DNA of 64,000 nucleotides from Alphaproteobacteria bacterium (GTDB lineage Bacteria > Pseudomonadota > Alphaproteobacteria > MPNO01 > UBA2964): positions 62,001-126,000 of the forward strand of contig WLWZ01000009.1 in NCBI GenBank assembly GCA_012103315.1, in the 5' to 3' direction. The translations under genes were made by a program, and so were the position numbers. Below are positions 43,312 through 52,676 of the stretch, piece after piece (the stretch's first letter is position 1; each line of letters begins with the position of its first letter). The notes under the pieces are model-generated. The model ran no database searches. It was not told the DNA's origin and saw only the letters and a list, made by a program, of their open reading frames with translations.

Positions 43312-45657
43312 ATGGATGGAGCGATAGGACAGCCGGTCCGACGTAAGGAAGATCACCGGCTCCTAACTGGAAATGGCGAGTTTAGCGATGATCACAGCCT
43401 GCCCAATCAGTGCTGGGCGGTGATGGTGCGTTGCCCCTTTGCGCATGCGGCAATCAAGGACATTGATAACAGTGCCGCCACCGCAATGCCTGGTGTGCTC
43501 GGTGTCTTTACGGGCGCTGATTGCGAAGCGGATGGCCTTGGTCAGATTTCCCATAGCCCATTCCCCTCAACCCAGTTCGATATGAAGTTGCATGGCCCGG
43601 GTGGGGAAGTCGGCGATGGAAGTTTTGCTGGAATCAATACAGTGCTGCCGACGGATAAAGGGCGCTATGTCGGCGAAGGTGTCGCGATGGTCGTCGCCGA
43701 AACCAAGGCGCAGGCAGCAGAAGCAGCGGAAGCCGTTGAAATCGATTATGAGGTCCTGCCGCCGGTAACGCATACCAGGGCTGCGGCAGCATCCGACGCG
43801 CCAAAACTCTATAATGAAATTCCCGAGAATGTTTTTGTCGATACGTACTTTGGGGATAAGGCTGCGACAGATGCGGCGTTTGAGAAAGCCGATCACGTCG
43901 TAAAAATGTCTTTCGATATTCCGCGCGTGACGGGGGTCCCGATGGAGCCACGCTCGGCGCTCGGCGTTTATGATTCTGAACAAGACAAATACACCGTTTA
44001 TGCCGGTAGCGGTGGCACGGTACGGCAGAAGCGCGAAATCGCGTCTATCCTCGGCGTCGAGAATAACCAGGTGCGGGTGTATGCGCTGGACGTTGGTGGT
44101 AATTTTGGCACCCGCAACCGGTTGTTTGTTGAATTTCCCCTCGTTGCCTGGGCCTCAAAGAAAGTTGGTCGCCCAGTCAAACTCACGGTTGATCGCTCCG
44201 AAGCTTTTGTCAGTGATTATCAGGGCCGTGATTTGATCGTTGATATGGAACTGGCGCTCGATGCAGATGGCACCTTCCGGGCGCTACGGTCATCCAATAT
44301 TAGTAATGTCGGTGCCCATTGTGTGTCGCTGTCGCCTTTGTCCAAGGGCTCAGGAATTATCACCGGATCCTACCGCATTCCGCTGGCGCATTTGCGGTCC
44401 CGTGCGACATTTTCCAATACACCGCCGACCAATGCCTATCGCAGCTCTGGTCGGCCTGAGATTATCTATTGCGTTGAATGTATGGTCGAGAAAACTGCGC
44501 GGACGCTTGGTTTCGATCCAATTGAACTACGCCGCAAGAATCTCGTTACCAATGAGGAGATGCCGTACAAAAATGCTGTCGGCATGAATTACGACAGCGG
44601 CAAGTACGAGAAAAGCCTCGATATGGTGATCGATCTCAATGACTGGGAAGGGTTCGCTGACCGAAAGGCAGAGGCAAAATCACGCGGCAAAATTCTCGGT
44701 CGCGGTGTGGCGCATTATGTCGAAAGCTCAATTGGTTCACCGATTGAACAGGCAGAACTGCATGTGCGCGTTGAAGATAATCGTCTTGATTTGGTGATCG
44801 GAACGCAGCCGAGTGGGCAGGGCCATGAAACCAGCTTTGCACAAGTCGCTTCGGAGTTTCTCGGACTGCCGGTCGAACAGGTCAATGTCATCGTCGGTGA
44901 TACCGATATTGTCAAAGTTGGCGGTGGTTCTCACTCAGGTCGTTCAATGCGGATGGCGGGTACGGTGATCGTCAAGGCTTCCGAGACCATGATCGAAAAA
45001 GGCAAGCGTATTGCCGAACACGTGTTTGAGGCATCACTTGAAGACATTGAATTTAAAGATGGTGTTTTTGCCGTTAAGGGCACCGATCGCCGTCTTTCAT
45101 TGTTAGAACTTGGTGCGGAAGCCGCCAAGATCGATCTACCGGAAGACCTTTCTGATGGTTTGTCGGTCATTGAAGACAATGAGATGCATACGCCGGTCTT
45201 CCCTAACGGATGTCATATTTGTGAGATCGAAATCGACGAGGATACCGGTGCGCCGCAGATCGTACGCTATGCCGCCGTCGATGATGTCGGACGGGCGATC
45301 AACCCGTTGATCGTTGACGGTCAGACTCATGGTGGGATCGTTCAGGGTGTTGGCCAAGCTATGTGGGAAGAATGCGTTTTTGATGACGATGGTCAGCCGC
45401 TCTGCGGTTCTTTCATGGATTACGGTATGCCGCGGGCTGACCATTTTCCGCATTTCGAAACCGCATTGAACGAGGTGCCATCACCGACCAACCCGCTTGG
45501 TGTGAAAGCCGGCGGCGAAGGCGGAACGACACCGGCCCCGGCCGTCATTACCAATGCCGTGGTGAATGCATTACAAGATTACGGTGTTGAACATATAAAA
45601 ATGCCACTGACGCCGCTGAAAATATGGCAGGCGATGCAGGCTGGAACAAAAGGATAA
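43312..45657 (+). CDS. Xanthine dehydrogenase family molybdopterin-binding subunit
   Basis: The 781-residue protein is a complete large subunit: VRRKEDHRLLTGNGEFSDDH at the start, DVGGNFGTRNRLFVEFPLVA (with N replacing the usual third glycine), substrate loop AYRSSGRPEIIYCVE and the catalytic glutamate in GVKAGGEGGTTPAP. The YRSSGRPE loop differs from those of the two other paralogs here and resembles carbon-monoxide-dehydrogenase-like form II proteins of unknown substrate. GGAGG lies 7 bases upstream. The binding-protein gene follows after 10 bases, so uptake or sensing of the substrate may be linked. Confidence 0.93.
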   Translation: MDGAIGQPVRRKEDHRLLTGNGEFSDDHSLPNQCWAVMVRCPFAHAAIKDIDNSAATAMPGVLGVFTGADCEADGLGQISHSPFPSTQFDMKLHGPGGEVGDGSFAGINTVLPTDKGRYVGEGVAMVVAETKAQAAEAAEAVEIDYEVLPPVTHTRAAAASDAPKLYNEIPENVFVDTYFGDKAATDAAFEKADHVVKMSFDIPRVTGVPMEPRSALGVYDSEQDKYTVYAGSGGTVRQKREIASILGVENNQVRVYALDVGGNFGTRNRLFVEFPLVAWASKKVGRPVKLTVDRSEAFVSDYQGRDLIVDMELALDADGTFRALRSSNISNVGAHCVSLSPLSKGSGIITGSYRIPLAHLRSRATFSNTPPTNAYRSSGRPEIIYCVECMVEKTARTLGFDPIELRRKNLVTNEEMPYKNAVGMNYDSGKYEKSLDMVIDLNDWEGFADRKAEAKSRGKILGRGVAHYVESSIGSPIEQAELHVRVEDNRLDLVIGTQPSGQGHETSFAQVASEFLGLPVEQVNVIVGDTDIVKVGGGSHSGRSMRMAGTVIVKASETMIEKGKRIAEHVFEASLEDIEFKDGVFAVKGTDRRLSLLELGAEAAKIDLPEDLSDGLSVIEDNEMHTPVFPNGCHICEIEIDEDTGAPQIVRYAAVDDVGRAINPLIVDGQTHGGIVQGVGQAMWEECVFDDDGQPLCGSFMDYGMPRADHFPHFETALNEVPSPTNPLGVKAGGEGGTTPAPAVITNAVVNALQDYGVEHIKMPLTPLKIWQAMQAGTKG

Positions 45658-45667
45658 GGGAAAAACA

Positions 45668-46600
45668 ATGACCACCTCAAATATCAGACTCATCGGCTTC
45701 CCAGGAACGGGGCTTCTGCCACTCTTCGTCGGCATCGATAAAGGTCAGTTCGAAGAACGCGGCGTGACTGTCGATCTTGAGCGGACCCCGAGTTCGATGT
45801 ATCAGGCGCAGAAGCTAGTTGCCGGTGAGTTTGATATCGCGTGCAGCGCGGTCGATAATTTTATCGCCTATCAGGAAGGTGCCGGTGAAATTGAACTTGA
45901 TCGCGACCCTGATCTGTTCGTTTTTATGGGGTCGACCCAGATCGAACTCTCCTTCGTTGTCGCCGAAGGCATCAACTCCTTTGAGGACATAAAGGGTAAA
46001 ACGCTTGCGATGGATGCGCTGGCGACAGGTTTTGCTTTTGTCCTGTATCGGATGCTCGATAATGCTGGGCTGAAACCAGACGACTATGAGCTGGTCTCAG
46101 TTGGCGCGACGCCGCATCGTTGGGAAGCCGTTCAAAAAGGCGAACATGCGGGCACACTTTTGATCGAACCCTTTACCGGCCAGGCGCGGGCAGGCGGCTA
46201 TACAATTCTGGAAAATAGTCAGCAGACTTTTACGAATTATCCTGGGCAGATGTTTGGTGCCATGCGCGGTTGGGCCAATGAAAACCGTGCTGACATGGTG
46301 TCATTCATTCAGGGTTATCTTGATGCGCTCGATTGGACGCTTGATCCCGCCAACAAGGCGGAAGCAGCGACAATCCTTGGCTCGAATATGCCGCAGATGC
46401 CTGAAAAGGGCATCGCGCCTGCGTTGGAGAAACTTCTGTCACCGGAAACCGGCCTAGTGCCGAATGGGACGGTTGATATGGGTGGTCTCGAGACGGTGCT
46501 TGAAGTTCGTAGCCAATATGCACCGCAGGGTAAACAGCTCACCGATACAGAAAAGTATCTTGATCTTAGCTTCTATGAAGAGGCAGTAGCCGGGCGTTAA
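45668..46600 (+). CDS. NMT1/THI5-like substrate-binding protein lacking a signal peptide
   Basis: The 310-residue protein has the two-lobed periplasmic-binding fold of the SsuA/ThiY/NMT1 family: FPGTGLLPLFVGIDKGQFEERGV, GEFDIACSAVDNFIAYQEG, FEDIKGKTLAMDALATGFAF. Unlike transport components it starts directly with the first strand (TTSNIRLIGF) and has no export signal, and no ABC permease or ATPase genes are nearby. It may therefore be cytoplasmic, acting as a substrate chaperone, a THI5-like enzyme, or a sensor. It sits 10 bases after a molybdenum hydroxylase and before an aminotransferase in an apparent operon. Confidence 0.85.
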   Translation: MTTSNIRLIGFPGTGLLPLFVGIDKGQFEERGVTVDLERTPSSMYQAQKLVAGEFDIACSAVDNFIAYQEGAGEIELDRDPDLFVFMGSTQIELSFVVAEGINSFEDIKGKTLAMDALATGFAFVLYRMLDNAGLKPDDYELVSVGATPHRWEAVQKGEHAGTLLIEPFTGQARAGGYTILENSQQTFTNYPGQMFGAMRGWANENRADMVSFIQGYLDALDWTLDPANKAEAATILGSNMPQMPEKGIAPALEKLLSPETGLVPNGTVDMGGLETVLEVRSQYAPQGKQLTDTEKYLDLSFYEEAVAGR

Positions 46601-46647
46601 ACGACCTGAAACCAGGCGGTAAAAATTAAGTATTAAAGGAACGGGAC

Positions 46648-47868
46648 ATGGCTTTCGACTATTCAACGGTTTTTCGTCCTAACCTGCCGCCTGCCGCGAA
46701 GCGCTGGTCGGGTTTTCCAAAATATAACTTTGTTGGTGGTCATAATGATGGCGCTGCTGTGCCGGTTCAGGATTTTATCGATGCGGCAGCAGTGGTTCTA
46801 AACCGCGAAGGATCGACGCTTGCGACCTACAGTCTCGAAAGTGGATCGCAGGGCTATTTGCCGCTTCGGGAATATCTCGCAGGGTTTCTAGATAAAACCA
46901 CCGGGATGGTGCAGACGGCAGAGGATATTCTGCTGGTTTCGGGTTCTTTACAGGCTTTGGACCTCGTGAATGACGTTCTCCTTGCTGAAGGCGATACCGT
47001 CGTTATCGAAGAAGCGGCCTATCAGGGGGCTGTCCAACGCCTGAACCGTCTTGGCGTCAATGTGATCGGTGCGCCACTGGACGACGGCGGCATCCGGATG
47101 GATGCGTTGAACAATATTCTCAATGATCTCAAAAAGGACGGCGTTAAACCTAAATATCTCTACGCCGTACCGACCGTCCAGAACCCCACCGGTACCGTAA
47201 TGCCAGAAGAGCGGCGGCTGGAATTTCTCAAACTCGCACGTGAATTTGATGTGCCAATCTTTGAAGATGATTGTTATGCCGATCTCACATTTGATGGCAC
47301 GCGTCCACGGGCGATCCGTGCACTGGATGAAGACGGGCGGGTAATTTTTTGCGGCACGTTCTCCAAGACGATCGCACCGGCATTGCGGGTTGGGTATATC
47401 GTGGCGGAGTGGGATATCTTGTCTCGGATGCTTGCGGTTAAACGCGATGGCGGTTCTGGCGCGCTGGAGCAGATGGTGTTGGGGGAATACTGCCCTGACC
47501 ATTTTGAAGATCACATCGTCAAGTTGCGTGGCGTGTTGAAACAGAAATGCAACGCGATGTTGGAAACGCTTGCGGCAGAGTTCGGGACGGCTGCGGAGGT
47601 CGAAACGCCAACTGGCGGCATCTTTGTCTGGGTCACCATGCCCGATAGCGTCGATACGATGAAACTATTTGAGGCCGCCAGCGCGGAAGGGGTAGCGATA
47701 AACCCTGGGTCGGAATGGGTTGCAGATCCAGCAACGGGCACCCACAAGATGCGGCTATGTTTTGGCAATCCGACGGTCGATGAAATCCGTGAAGGTGTTA
47801 TCAAACTCGCTGAAATTTGCCATCGTGAATTTGGCGTACCGGAGCGTGGTTCCAATATCGAACGTTAG
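46648..47868 (+). CDS. PLP-dependent aminotransferase (MocR/2-aminoadipate aminotransferase type)
   Basis: The 406-residue protein is a fold-type I class I/II aminotransferase. Signatures are LVSGSLQALDLVNDVLL, the asparagine in VPTVQNPTGTVMPEERR, the aspartate/tyrosine region FEDDCYADLTF and the PLP lysine in FCGTFSKTIAPALRVGYI. It looks like the catalytic part of MocR-type proteins (LysN-like) without the DNA-binding N-terminus. AAAGGAACGGG precedes the ATG. It probably transaminates an amino- or keto-acid product of the surrounding degradation operon. Confidence 0.92.
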   Translation: MAFDYSTVFRPNLPPAAKRWSGFPKYNFVGGHNDGAAVPVQDFIDAAAVVLNREGSTLATYSLESGSQGYLPLREYLAGFLDKTTGMVQTAEDILLVSGSLQALDLVNDVLLAEGDTVVIEEAAYQGAVQRLNRLGVNVIGAPLDDGGIRMDALNNILNDLKKDGVKPKYLYAVPTVQNPTGTVMPEERRLEFLKLAREFDVPIFEDDCYADLTFDGTRPRAIRALDEDGRVIFCGTFSKTIAPALRVGYIVAEWDILSRMLAVKRDGGSGALEQMVLGEYCPDHFEDHIVKLRGVLKQKCNAMLETLAAEFGTAAEVETPTGGIFVWVTMPDSVDTMKLFEAASAEGVAINPGSEWVADPATGTHKMRLCFGNPTVDEIREGVIKLAEICHREFGVPERGSNIER

Positions 47869-47944
47869 GGCGCATTGGTTTCGATAATCGACCAGCTCTC
47901 CGGCTTCCGTTAATCTCTGATAAACAAATCAGGGAGAGATCATT

Positions 47945-48478
47945 ATGGAAGACTTCAAGAGCGCGGCCCTAAAAGGGACGACCAACGTCAAAAAAGTCGA
48001 CCCAGCACCGTTTACGCCATCAGGGATTTTACATTTTACAATCAGTGTTCCTGATTTGGATGAGGCGATCGAGTTCTACACAACAATTGTAGGCGCGACG
48101 CTGTGGCGGCGAATTTCCTATTCGGCTTTTATGGCGGTCGGCGATAACTTTTTTGTATTGTCCAACATCGGCTATCACCGGCGACCCAATGATCCCGGTC
48201 ACTGTTTAATCCACAACGCCTTTATTGTGTGCGGCGAACAGTTCGACCAAGCGGTCAACTATATCGAAGCGAACGATATTGAAATCGTGCGGTACGAGTA
48301 CGAAGGCCACACCTCGTTTACGGGGCGGCACGCCTACTTTCAAGACCCGTTTGGCAATGCTGTTGAGATTATCGATTTGCACGATATAGGCACTGCCGGT
48401 GATCCACCAATTCCAGGCTGGAACAAGAATCGAATCCGCAATAATTACTTCGGCAAGAACCAGTTCGAAGACACCTAA
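47945..48478 (+). CDS. VOC family protein (glyoxalase/dioxygenase superfamily)
   Basis: The 177-residue protein holds one vicinal-oxygen-chelate module (about 28-150): LHFTISVPDLDEAIEFYTTIV with histidine 30 as a candidate metal ligand, CLIHNAFIVCGEQFD, and FQDPFGNAVEIIDLHD with the usual glutamate. Fold members include glyoxalase I, extradiol dioxygenases and epimerases. AGGGAGAGATC precedes the ATG. It follows the aminotransferase by 76 bases and may be the last gene of that plus-strand unit. The reaction is unknown. Confidence 0.88.
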   Translation: MEDFKSAALKGTTNVKKVDPAPFTPSGILHFTISVPDLDEAIEFYTTIVGATLWRRISYSAFMAVGDNFFVLSNIGYHRRPNDPGHCLIHNAFIVCGEQFDQAVNYIEANDIEIVRYEYEGHTSFTGRHAYFQDPFGNAVEIIDLHDIGTAGDPPIPGWNKNRIRNNYFGKNQFEDT

Positions 48479-48487
48479 GGCAACAAG

Positions 48488-49117
48488 TTAGCTTTCTGCG
48501 GCTTCTCGTTCCGCCTTCTGGCGTTCCATCTCCTCGACCTCGGCCTTGGTTTTGCCCCAGGTCGGTGGGTTCTTCATATACTCATCTTCTTCCGGTGTAT
48601 TTTGCCGGCCCATGACTTCATTGCGGTGGGGGTATCGGCCAAATTGCTTGATTGTGTCGTGATGTCCCTGCGCTGACGCTATGGAGTGTTCATCTGCGAC
48701 AGCTTTGTAGAGCGGCAGAATGCGTTCGTGGTGTTCGAACTCTTCGCTATGTTCGAACGGCAGATACATGAAAATCCTGGGCCACTTTCCTATACCTTCG
48801 TGAAACCTGTTATCGAGCGCATGTGTCGTGATTTCGCGAGCCTTAGGATCTGCAGCGAAAGCGCGTGGCGTGCCGCGATAAATATTCCGGGGGAATTGAT
48901 CAAGGCTGATGATCAACGCCATGCATTCTTCCGGTGTCGCCATCAGGTAATCCATCTCCCCGGCCAGGGCTTGTTCGTGGATCGACGTATAGTCATCAAT
49001 CAATGTCCGATCAAATTCAGGCGTCAAGCGGAACCAAATGTCGCGCTTTTCCATTGGAGTGGTCATATCGGTGGTCTCGAACCAGAAGGTCAGAATTTGT
49101 TCGGCTATGGCATCCAT
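48488..49117 (-). CDS. DUF924 family protein
   Basis: The 209-residue protein matches DUF924, an all-helical TPR-like family: AEQILTFWFETTDMTTP at the start, ALIISLDQFPRNIYRGTPRAFA and RIFMYLPFEHSEEFEHHERIL. Function is unknown; members are often near hydrolase or transferase genes. AAGGAG lies 6-11 bases before the ATG. The sulfatase gene lies upstream on the same strand and ends 11 bases before it, so the two form an operon. The C-terminal tail is highly charged (KAEVEEMERQKAEREAAES). Confidence 0.92.
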   Translation of the reverse strand: MDAIAEQILTFWFETTDMTTPMEKRDIWFRLTPEFDRTLIDDYTSIHEQALAGEMDYLMATPEECMALIISLDQFPRNIYRGTPRAFAADPKAREITTHALDNRFHEGIGKWPRIFMYLPFEHSEEFEHHERILPLYKAVADEHSIASAQGHHDTIKQFGRYPHRNEVMGRQNTPEEDEYMKNPPTWGKTKAEVEEMERQKAEREAAES

Positions 49118-49128
49118 GATTATTCTCC

Positions 49129-50733
49129 TTACGCTCGGCCAAGCGGCAATGGCGAGGTATCGTTTAGCGCGATCTGTTCCTGAACCAATCGTTCCATCAA
49201 TGTCATCTTGATGTCGCGATGGTCGGCACTACCCCACAAGTTTGTCAGTTCACCGGGATCATTTAACAGATCATAGAGCTCACCCCAATCATGGCCGTGA
49301 TAGATCGAGAGACGCCAGTCCTTGGTGATGAGCGACCGAGCTTTTGGGTCTTTGCCAAGAACAGGCAGGACACGCTGATTGTCTTCTTCTATCAGGATGG
49401 CATCACGCGGGCCCGCCGAATTGGGATCGGCGGCGACGGACAACATGCTCTTGCCCTGCAAGCCGTTGTAGGGCGCGACCTTTGCGCGATCGAGAACGGT
49501 CGCCGATATATCCATGGTACCCGACAGGGCCTCGGTTTCAGCGCCGTTGATGTCTGATTGTGGGTCAGACCACAAGAAGGCTACCCGAACCAATTCGCGA
49601 TAATGGGCAGGACCTTTCCGTAACATGCAGTGATCGCCGAGATGGTCGCCATGATCGCTGGTGAACATAACGACCGTATTTTCCTTTAGGCCATTGGCTT
49701 CCAGTGCGGTCATAATCTTACCAACGCCATCATCCACCGCGGCAATCATGCCGCAGGTGAGAGCGCGTGCTTCCAGCGCTTCTTGTGCGTTGATGCCATA
49801 AGACATAATGCCGTCTTCCGGAGGTTTGCCTTCGTCGCGTCGGTCGAGTAATGCCTGCACATGTGGCGGTGGCTGCCAGTCATTGACGTTATAGGATTCA
49901 GGCACTTCCATTTGTTCCGGTTTGTACATGTCCCAGTATTTTCCAGGCGGCGTGAAAGGGTGATGTGGGTCCGGAAAGGACGCGACCATATAGAACGGCG
50001 CGTCATCATCTGAATTCGCATAATCGTTTATGTACTTTTCGGCGTGATCAGCAATCCAGGCCGTCGGATACAGCTCTTCCGGTACTTTGGTGCGCCATGC
50101 CTGCAGGACAGAATAATCGTGCGGCATTCCGTTCTTGGGGCCGCGCAAATCATCGGCATCCTCACGCTGGTTTTTGAGCCACCAGTAGTAATCACCGCCG
50201 CATTCATCGCCATGACCAAAACACAGGTCGACATGCTCATAGCCGTAAAAAGGTAAATCAAGCTTGGCGTCGGGTGTGTCCCAAAAATCCGGGCGTTCCT
50301 GTTTGTAATTGCCGTCCATAAAAGCGCCTTTTAGCGCTTCCTTTTTATCCTCCTGCGGGGTGGTGTAGTCCTCCGGTGTATCGGACTCGGTCTTTACGGC
50401 TGGAAAGGTCGTAAAGTTTTGCAGGTGGCTCTTACCAACCAAGGCAGTGTTGTAGCCAGCATCACGGAGCAAATCGACGAAAGTATTAGCAGAAAGCGGT
50501 AGTGGAATACCGTTTTGCCGAACGCCATGCGCCGACGGGGTACGACCTGTCATCAACGTAGCGCGATTGGGCATGCAAACGGGGTTGGAGACATAGAACC
50601 GGTTGAACTGTACGCCGCTATTGGCGATGGAATCGATATTAGGGGTTTTGAGTACAGGGTGCCCTGCACAGCCGAGATAGTCCGCGCGATGTTGATCGGT
50701 AATAATCAAAATGAAATTTGGCCGGTTTGTCAT
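49129..50733 (-). CDS. Sulfatase family hydrolase with CMPNR active-site motif
   Basis: ATG at 50733 is chosen because the conserved sulfatase N-terminus RPNFILIITDQHRADYLG begins there; the track adds 157 non-homologous residues. The 534-residue protein carries metal-ligand aspartates (TDQHRAD), the formylglycine position in NPVCMPNRATLMTGR, and downstream VMFTSDHGDHLGDH. The canonical motif is CxPSR or CxPAR; here the fourth residue is Asn. The group also contains phosphonate monoester hydrolases, so the bond cleaved (S-O or P-O) is uncertain. No signal peptide. A paralog with the same motif is at 55803. No formylglycine-generating enzyme gene is in the window. Confidence 0.9.
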   Translation of the reverse strand: MTNRPNFILIITDQHRADYLGCAGHPVLKTPNIDSIANSGVQFNRFYVSNPVCMPNRATLMTGRTPSAHGVRQNGIPLPLSANTFVDLLRDAGYNTALVGKSHLQNFTTFPAVKTESDTPEDYTTPQEDKKEALKGAFMDGNYKQERPDFWDTPDAKLDLPFYGYEHVDLCFGHGDECGGDYYWWLKNQREDADDLRGPKNGMPHDYSVLQAWRTKVPEELYPTAWIADHAEKYINDYANSDDDAPFYMVASFPDPHHPFTPPGKYWDMYKPEQMEVPESYNVNDWQPPPHVQALLDRRDEGKPPEDGIMSYGINAQEALEARALTCGMIAAVDDGVGKIMTALEANGLKENTVVMFTSDHGDHLGDHCMLRKGPAHYRELVRVAFLWSDPQSDINGAETEALSGTMDISATVLDRAKVAPYNGLQGKSMLSVAADPNSAGPRDAILIEEDNQRVLPVLGKDPKARSLITKDWRLSIYHGHDWGELYDLLNDPGELTNLWGSADHRDIKMTLMERLVQEQIALNDTSPLPLGRA

Positions 50734-50880
50734 GATTGTCGATGCCTTAGTCGCTGAGATTGTTGATCCTTCATACCGCATCGAAGAGCGCTCGCCAAAC
50801 GTCGCGCAGGGATTTCTCTTGAATGATTTTCCTGTATTCTGTCGCCCATAAAGCCAAACTTGAGACGGGGAGATATATGA

Positions 50881-51930
50881 ATGGGATCGATTGACTCTGA
50901 TGCACACGTCGTGGAATGCGAAGCCACATTCGATTATTTGGACCCGGAATTTGAAAAATACCGACCGCTTGTTGTTCAGTCGAAACGGTCTGACCATACC
51001 GTCCTGAGTAATGTCGGTGTTGCGCAGCGTGAATTCTGGTTCCTCGATAATCGTATGCTGCCCAAGGAAGGCAATGTTGGCGCGGATACCGCTAAAGAAG
51101 CGCGGGAGATGGAAGATATCAATGGCCGGCTCAAACATATGGATGAGCTTGGAATTGATGTGCAAGTCCTCTATCCGACAGTGTTTCTCCGCCCCTGGAC
51201 TCAAACGCCTCAGGTCGAGTATGCGCTAATTCGTTCATACAATCGTTGGCTGGTGAGTATCTGGAAACAAGCGCCGGATCGTTTGCGCTGGGTGGTGATG
51301 CCGCATCTTCTGAATATGGATAAATGTCGGGAGGAACTGGAATTCGGCAAGACCAATGGCGCTTGTGGTGTCTATATGCATGGCATTGAGCATGACACGC
51401 CGTTGTTCTCAGAGAAGTTTTTCAAGCTGTACGAAATGGCAGAAGAACTCGATCTGCCAATCTGTTTCCATGCTGGAAATAACAGCTTCCTGCTCGAAGG
51501 GATGTATCGCGAAGATAGCGGGTTCGCCAAAGCCAAACTGCCTTTGGTGGCGACATTCCATCAGCTGCTCTTCAAGGGCATTCCGGCAATGTTTCCGAAG
51601 TTGCGCTGGGCATTTGTCGAGGTGAGTGCTCAGTGGATACCCTATGCCCTCAACGATCTTGGATTACGCTTGGCGCGTCGGGGCGAGGATATGTCGGCGT
51701 CAATTATGGCGGATAATAATATCTGGGTTGCTTGCCAGGTTACCGACGATATTGATTACGTCTTGAAATATTCCGGGGAAACACAGCTGGTTGTTGGCAC
51801 GGATTATGGTCATGCCGATACCTCAACTGAAATTGAGGCGCTGCGTAAGTTAAGCACTGATGGGAAGGTGTCCTCTGAAGTCGCCGCGAAAATACTCGAG
51901 GACAATGCGCGTGCGCTGTATGGGTTGTAA
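50881..51930 (+). CDS. Amidohydrolase family 2 protein (ACMSD-like metal-dependent hydrolase)
   Basis: The 349-residue TIM-barrel protein belongs to the PF04909 amidohydrolase group: MGSIDSDAHVVE holds the N-terminal metal-binding strand (the usual H-x-H appears as D-x-H), then LPICFHAGNN with a histidine ligand, MFPKLRWAFVEVSAQW and a final aspartate in VVGTDYGHADTS. Members decarboxylate (ACMSD, gamma-resorcylate) or hydrolyse aromatic metabolites. GGGGAG lies about 10 bases upstream. It is divergent from the sulfatase, about 150 bases apart, and overlaps the start of the ankyrin gene. Confidence 0.88.
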   Translation: MGSIDSDAHVVECEATFDYLDPEFEKYRPLVVQSKRSDHTVLSNVGVAQREFWFLDNRMLPKEGNVGADTAKEAREMEDINGRLKHMDELGIDVQVLYPTVFLRPWTQTPQVEYALIRSYNRWLVSIWKQAPDRLRWVVMPHLLNMDKCREELEFGKTNGACGVYMHGIEHDTPLFSEKFFKLYEMAEELDLPICFHAGNNSFLLEGMYREDSGFAKAKLPLVATFHQLLFKGIPAMFPKLRWAFVEVSAQWIPYALNDLGLRLARRGEDMSASIMADNNIWVACQVTDDIDYVLKYSGETQLVVGTDYGHADTSTEIEALRKLSTDGKVSSEVAAKILEDNARALYGL

Positions 51931-52630
51931 AAGCTTGAAGTATTATTTAGGTGCTATGGCCTGTATCGGCGTTCTGGCTGGCCCATTATCTGCAGCTGCG
52001 CAAACAGCACCGAGTGCTCATGAGATTTCGCAATATCGGGGTATCCATGCAGCTGTGGCCAGAGGCGATATCTCCGCTGTGTTACGATTGGTGCAGCAGA
52101 AACGTAAGGCCGTAAACGCTCGCGACCCGCATGGTCGCACACCGTTGATGGTAGCAGGTTACAAGCGTGATGTTGGGATTGCGACCGCTTTGATTGCCGC
52201 AGGCGCCGACGTCGATGCGCGTGATTCACAAGCCTACGATCTCATGACAATTGCAGCAGTCGCTAATGATGTGCAGATGTTAAAGCTCGCGATTGCTTCC
52301 GGAGGAAATACCGGATTGGTCACGAGCCCGTATGACGGAACAGCCCTGATTGCAGCGGCGCATCTTGGGCATGTCGAAGTCGTTCAAACGTTGATCGATG
52401 CCAAAGCTCCGCTGGATCACGTAAACAATCTTAAATGGACGGCGTTGATCGAAGCCATCGTGCTCGGTGATGGCGGGAAGAACCACATTGCCTGCTTAAA
52501 AGCACTGGTTGATGCGGGCGCTAACGTAAACCTTCCAGATGGCGAAGGGGTAATGCCATTGACACTTGCGCGTAGGCACGGTTTTACAGAAATGGTCAAA
52601 ATCCTTGAAAAGGCCGGCGCACGTCCGTAA
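51905..52630 (+). CDS. Secreted ankyrin repeat protein
   Basis: The start is uncertain: ATG at 51905, GTG at 51911 (best spaced to GAGGA) and ATG at 51920 all give a signal peptide (YLGAMACIGVLAGPLSAAAQ), and all overlap the amidohydrolase 3' end. The mature roughly 200-residue protein is built of about five to six ankyrin repeats (HGRTPLMVAGYKRDVGIATALIAAGADVDARD is typical; quoted in part: TPLMVAGYKRDVGIATALIA). It is expected in the periplasm, mediating protein contacts. The peptidylprolyl isomerase gene follows 46 bases later on the same strand. Confidence 0.83.
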   Translation: MRVRCMGCKSLKYYLGAMACIGVLAGPLSAAAQTAPSAHEISQYRGIHAAVARGDISAVLRLVQQKRKAVNARDPHGRTPLMVAGYKRDVGIATALIAAGADVDARDSQAYDLMTIAAVANDVQMLKLAIASGGNTGLVTSPYDGTALIAAAHLGHVEVVQTLIDAKAPLDHVNNLKWTALIEAIVLGDGGKNHIACLKALVDAGANVNLPDGEGVMPLTLARRHGFTEMVKILEKAGARP

Positions 52631-52676
52631 GTACCATTAAACTGGTCCGTACGTTTGAGTTTGGGAAAGAGTTGTC

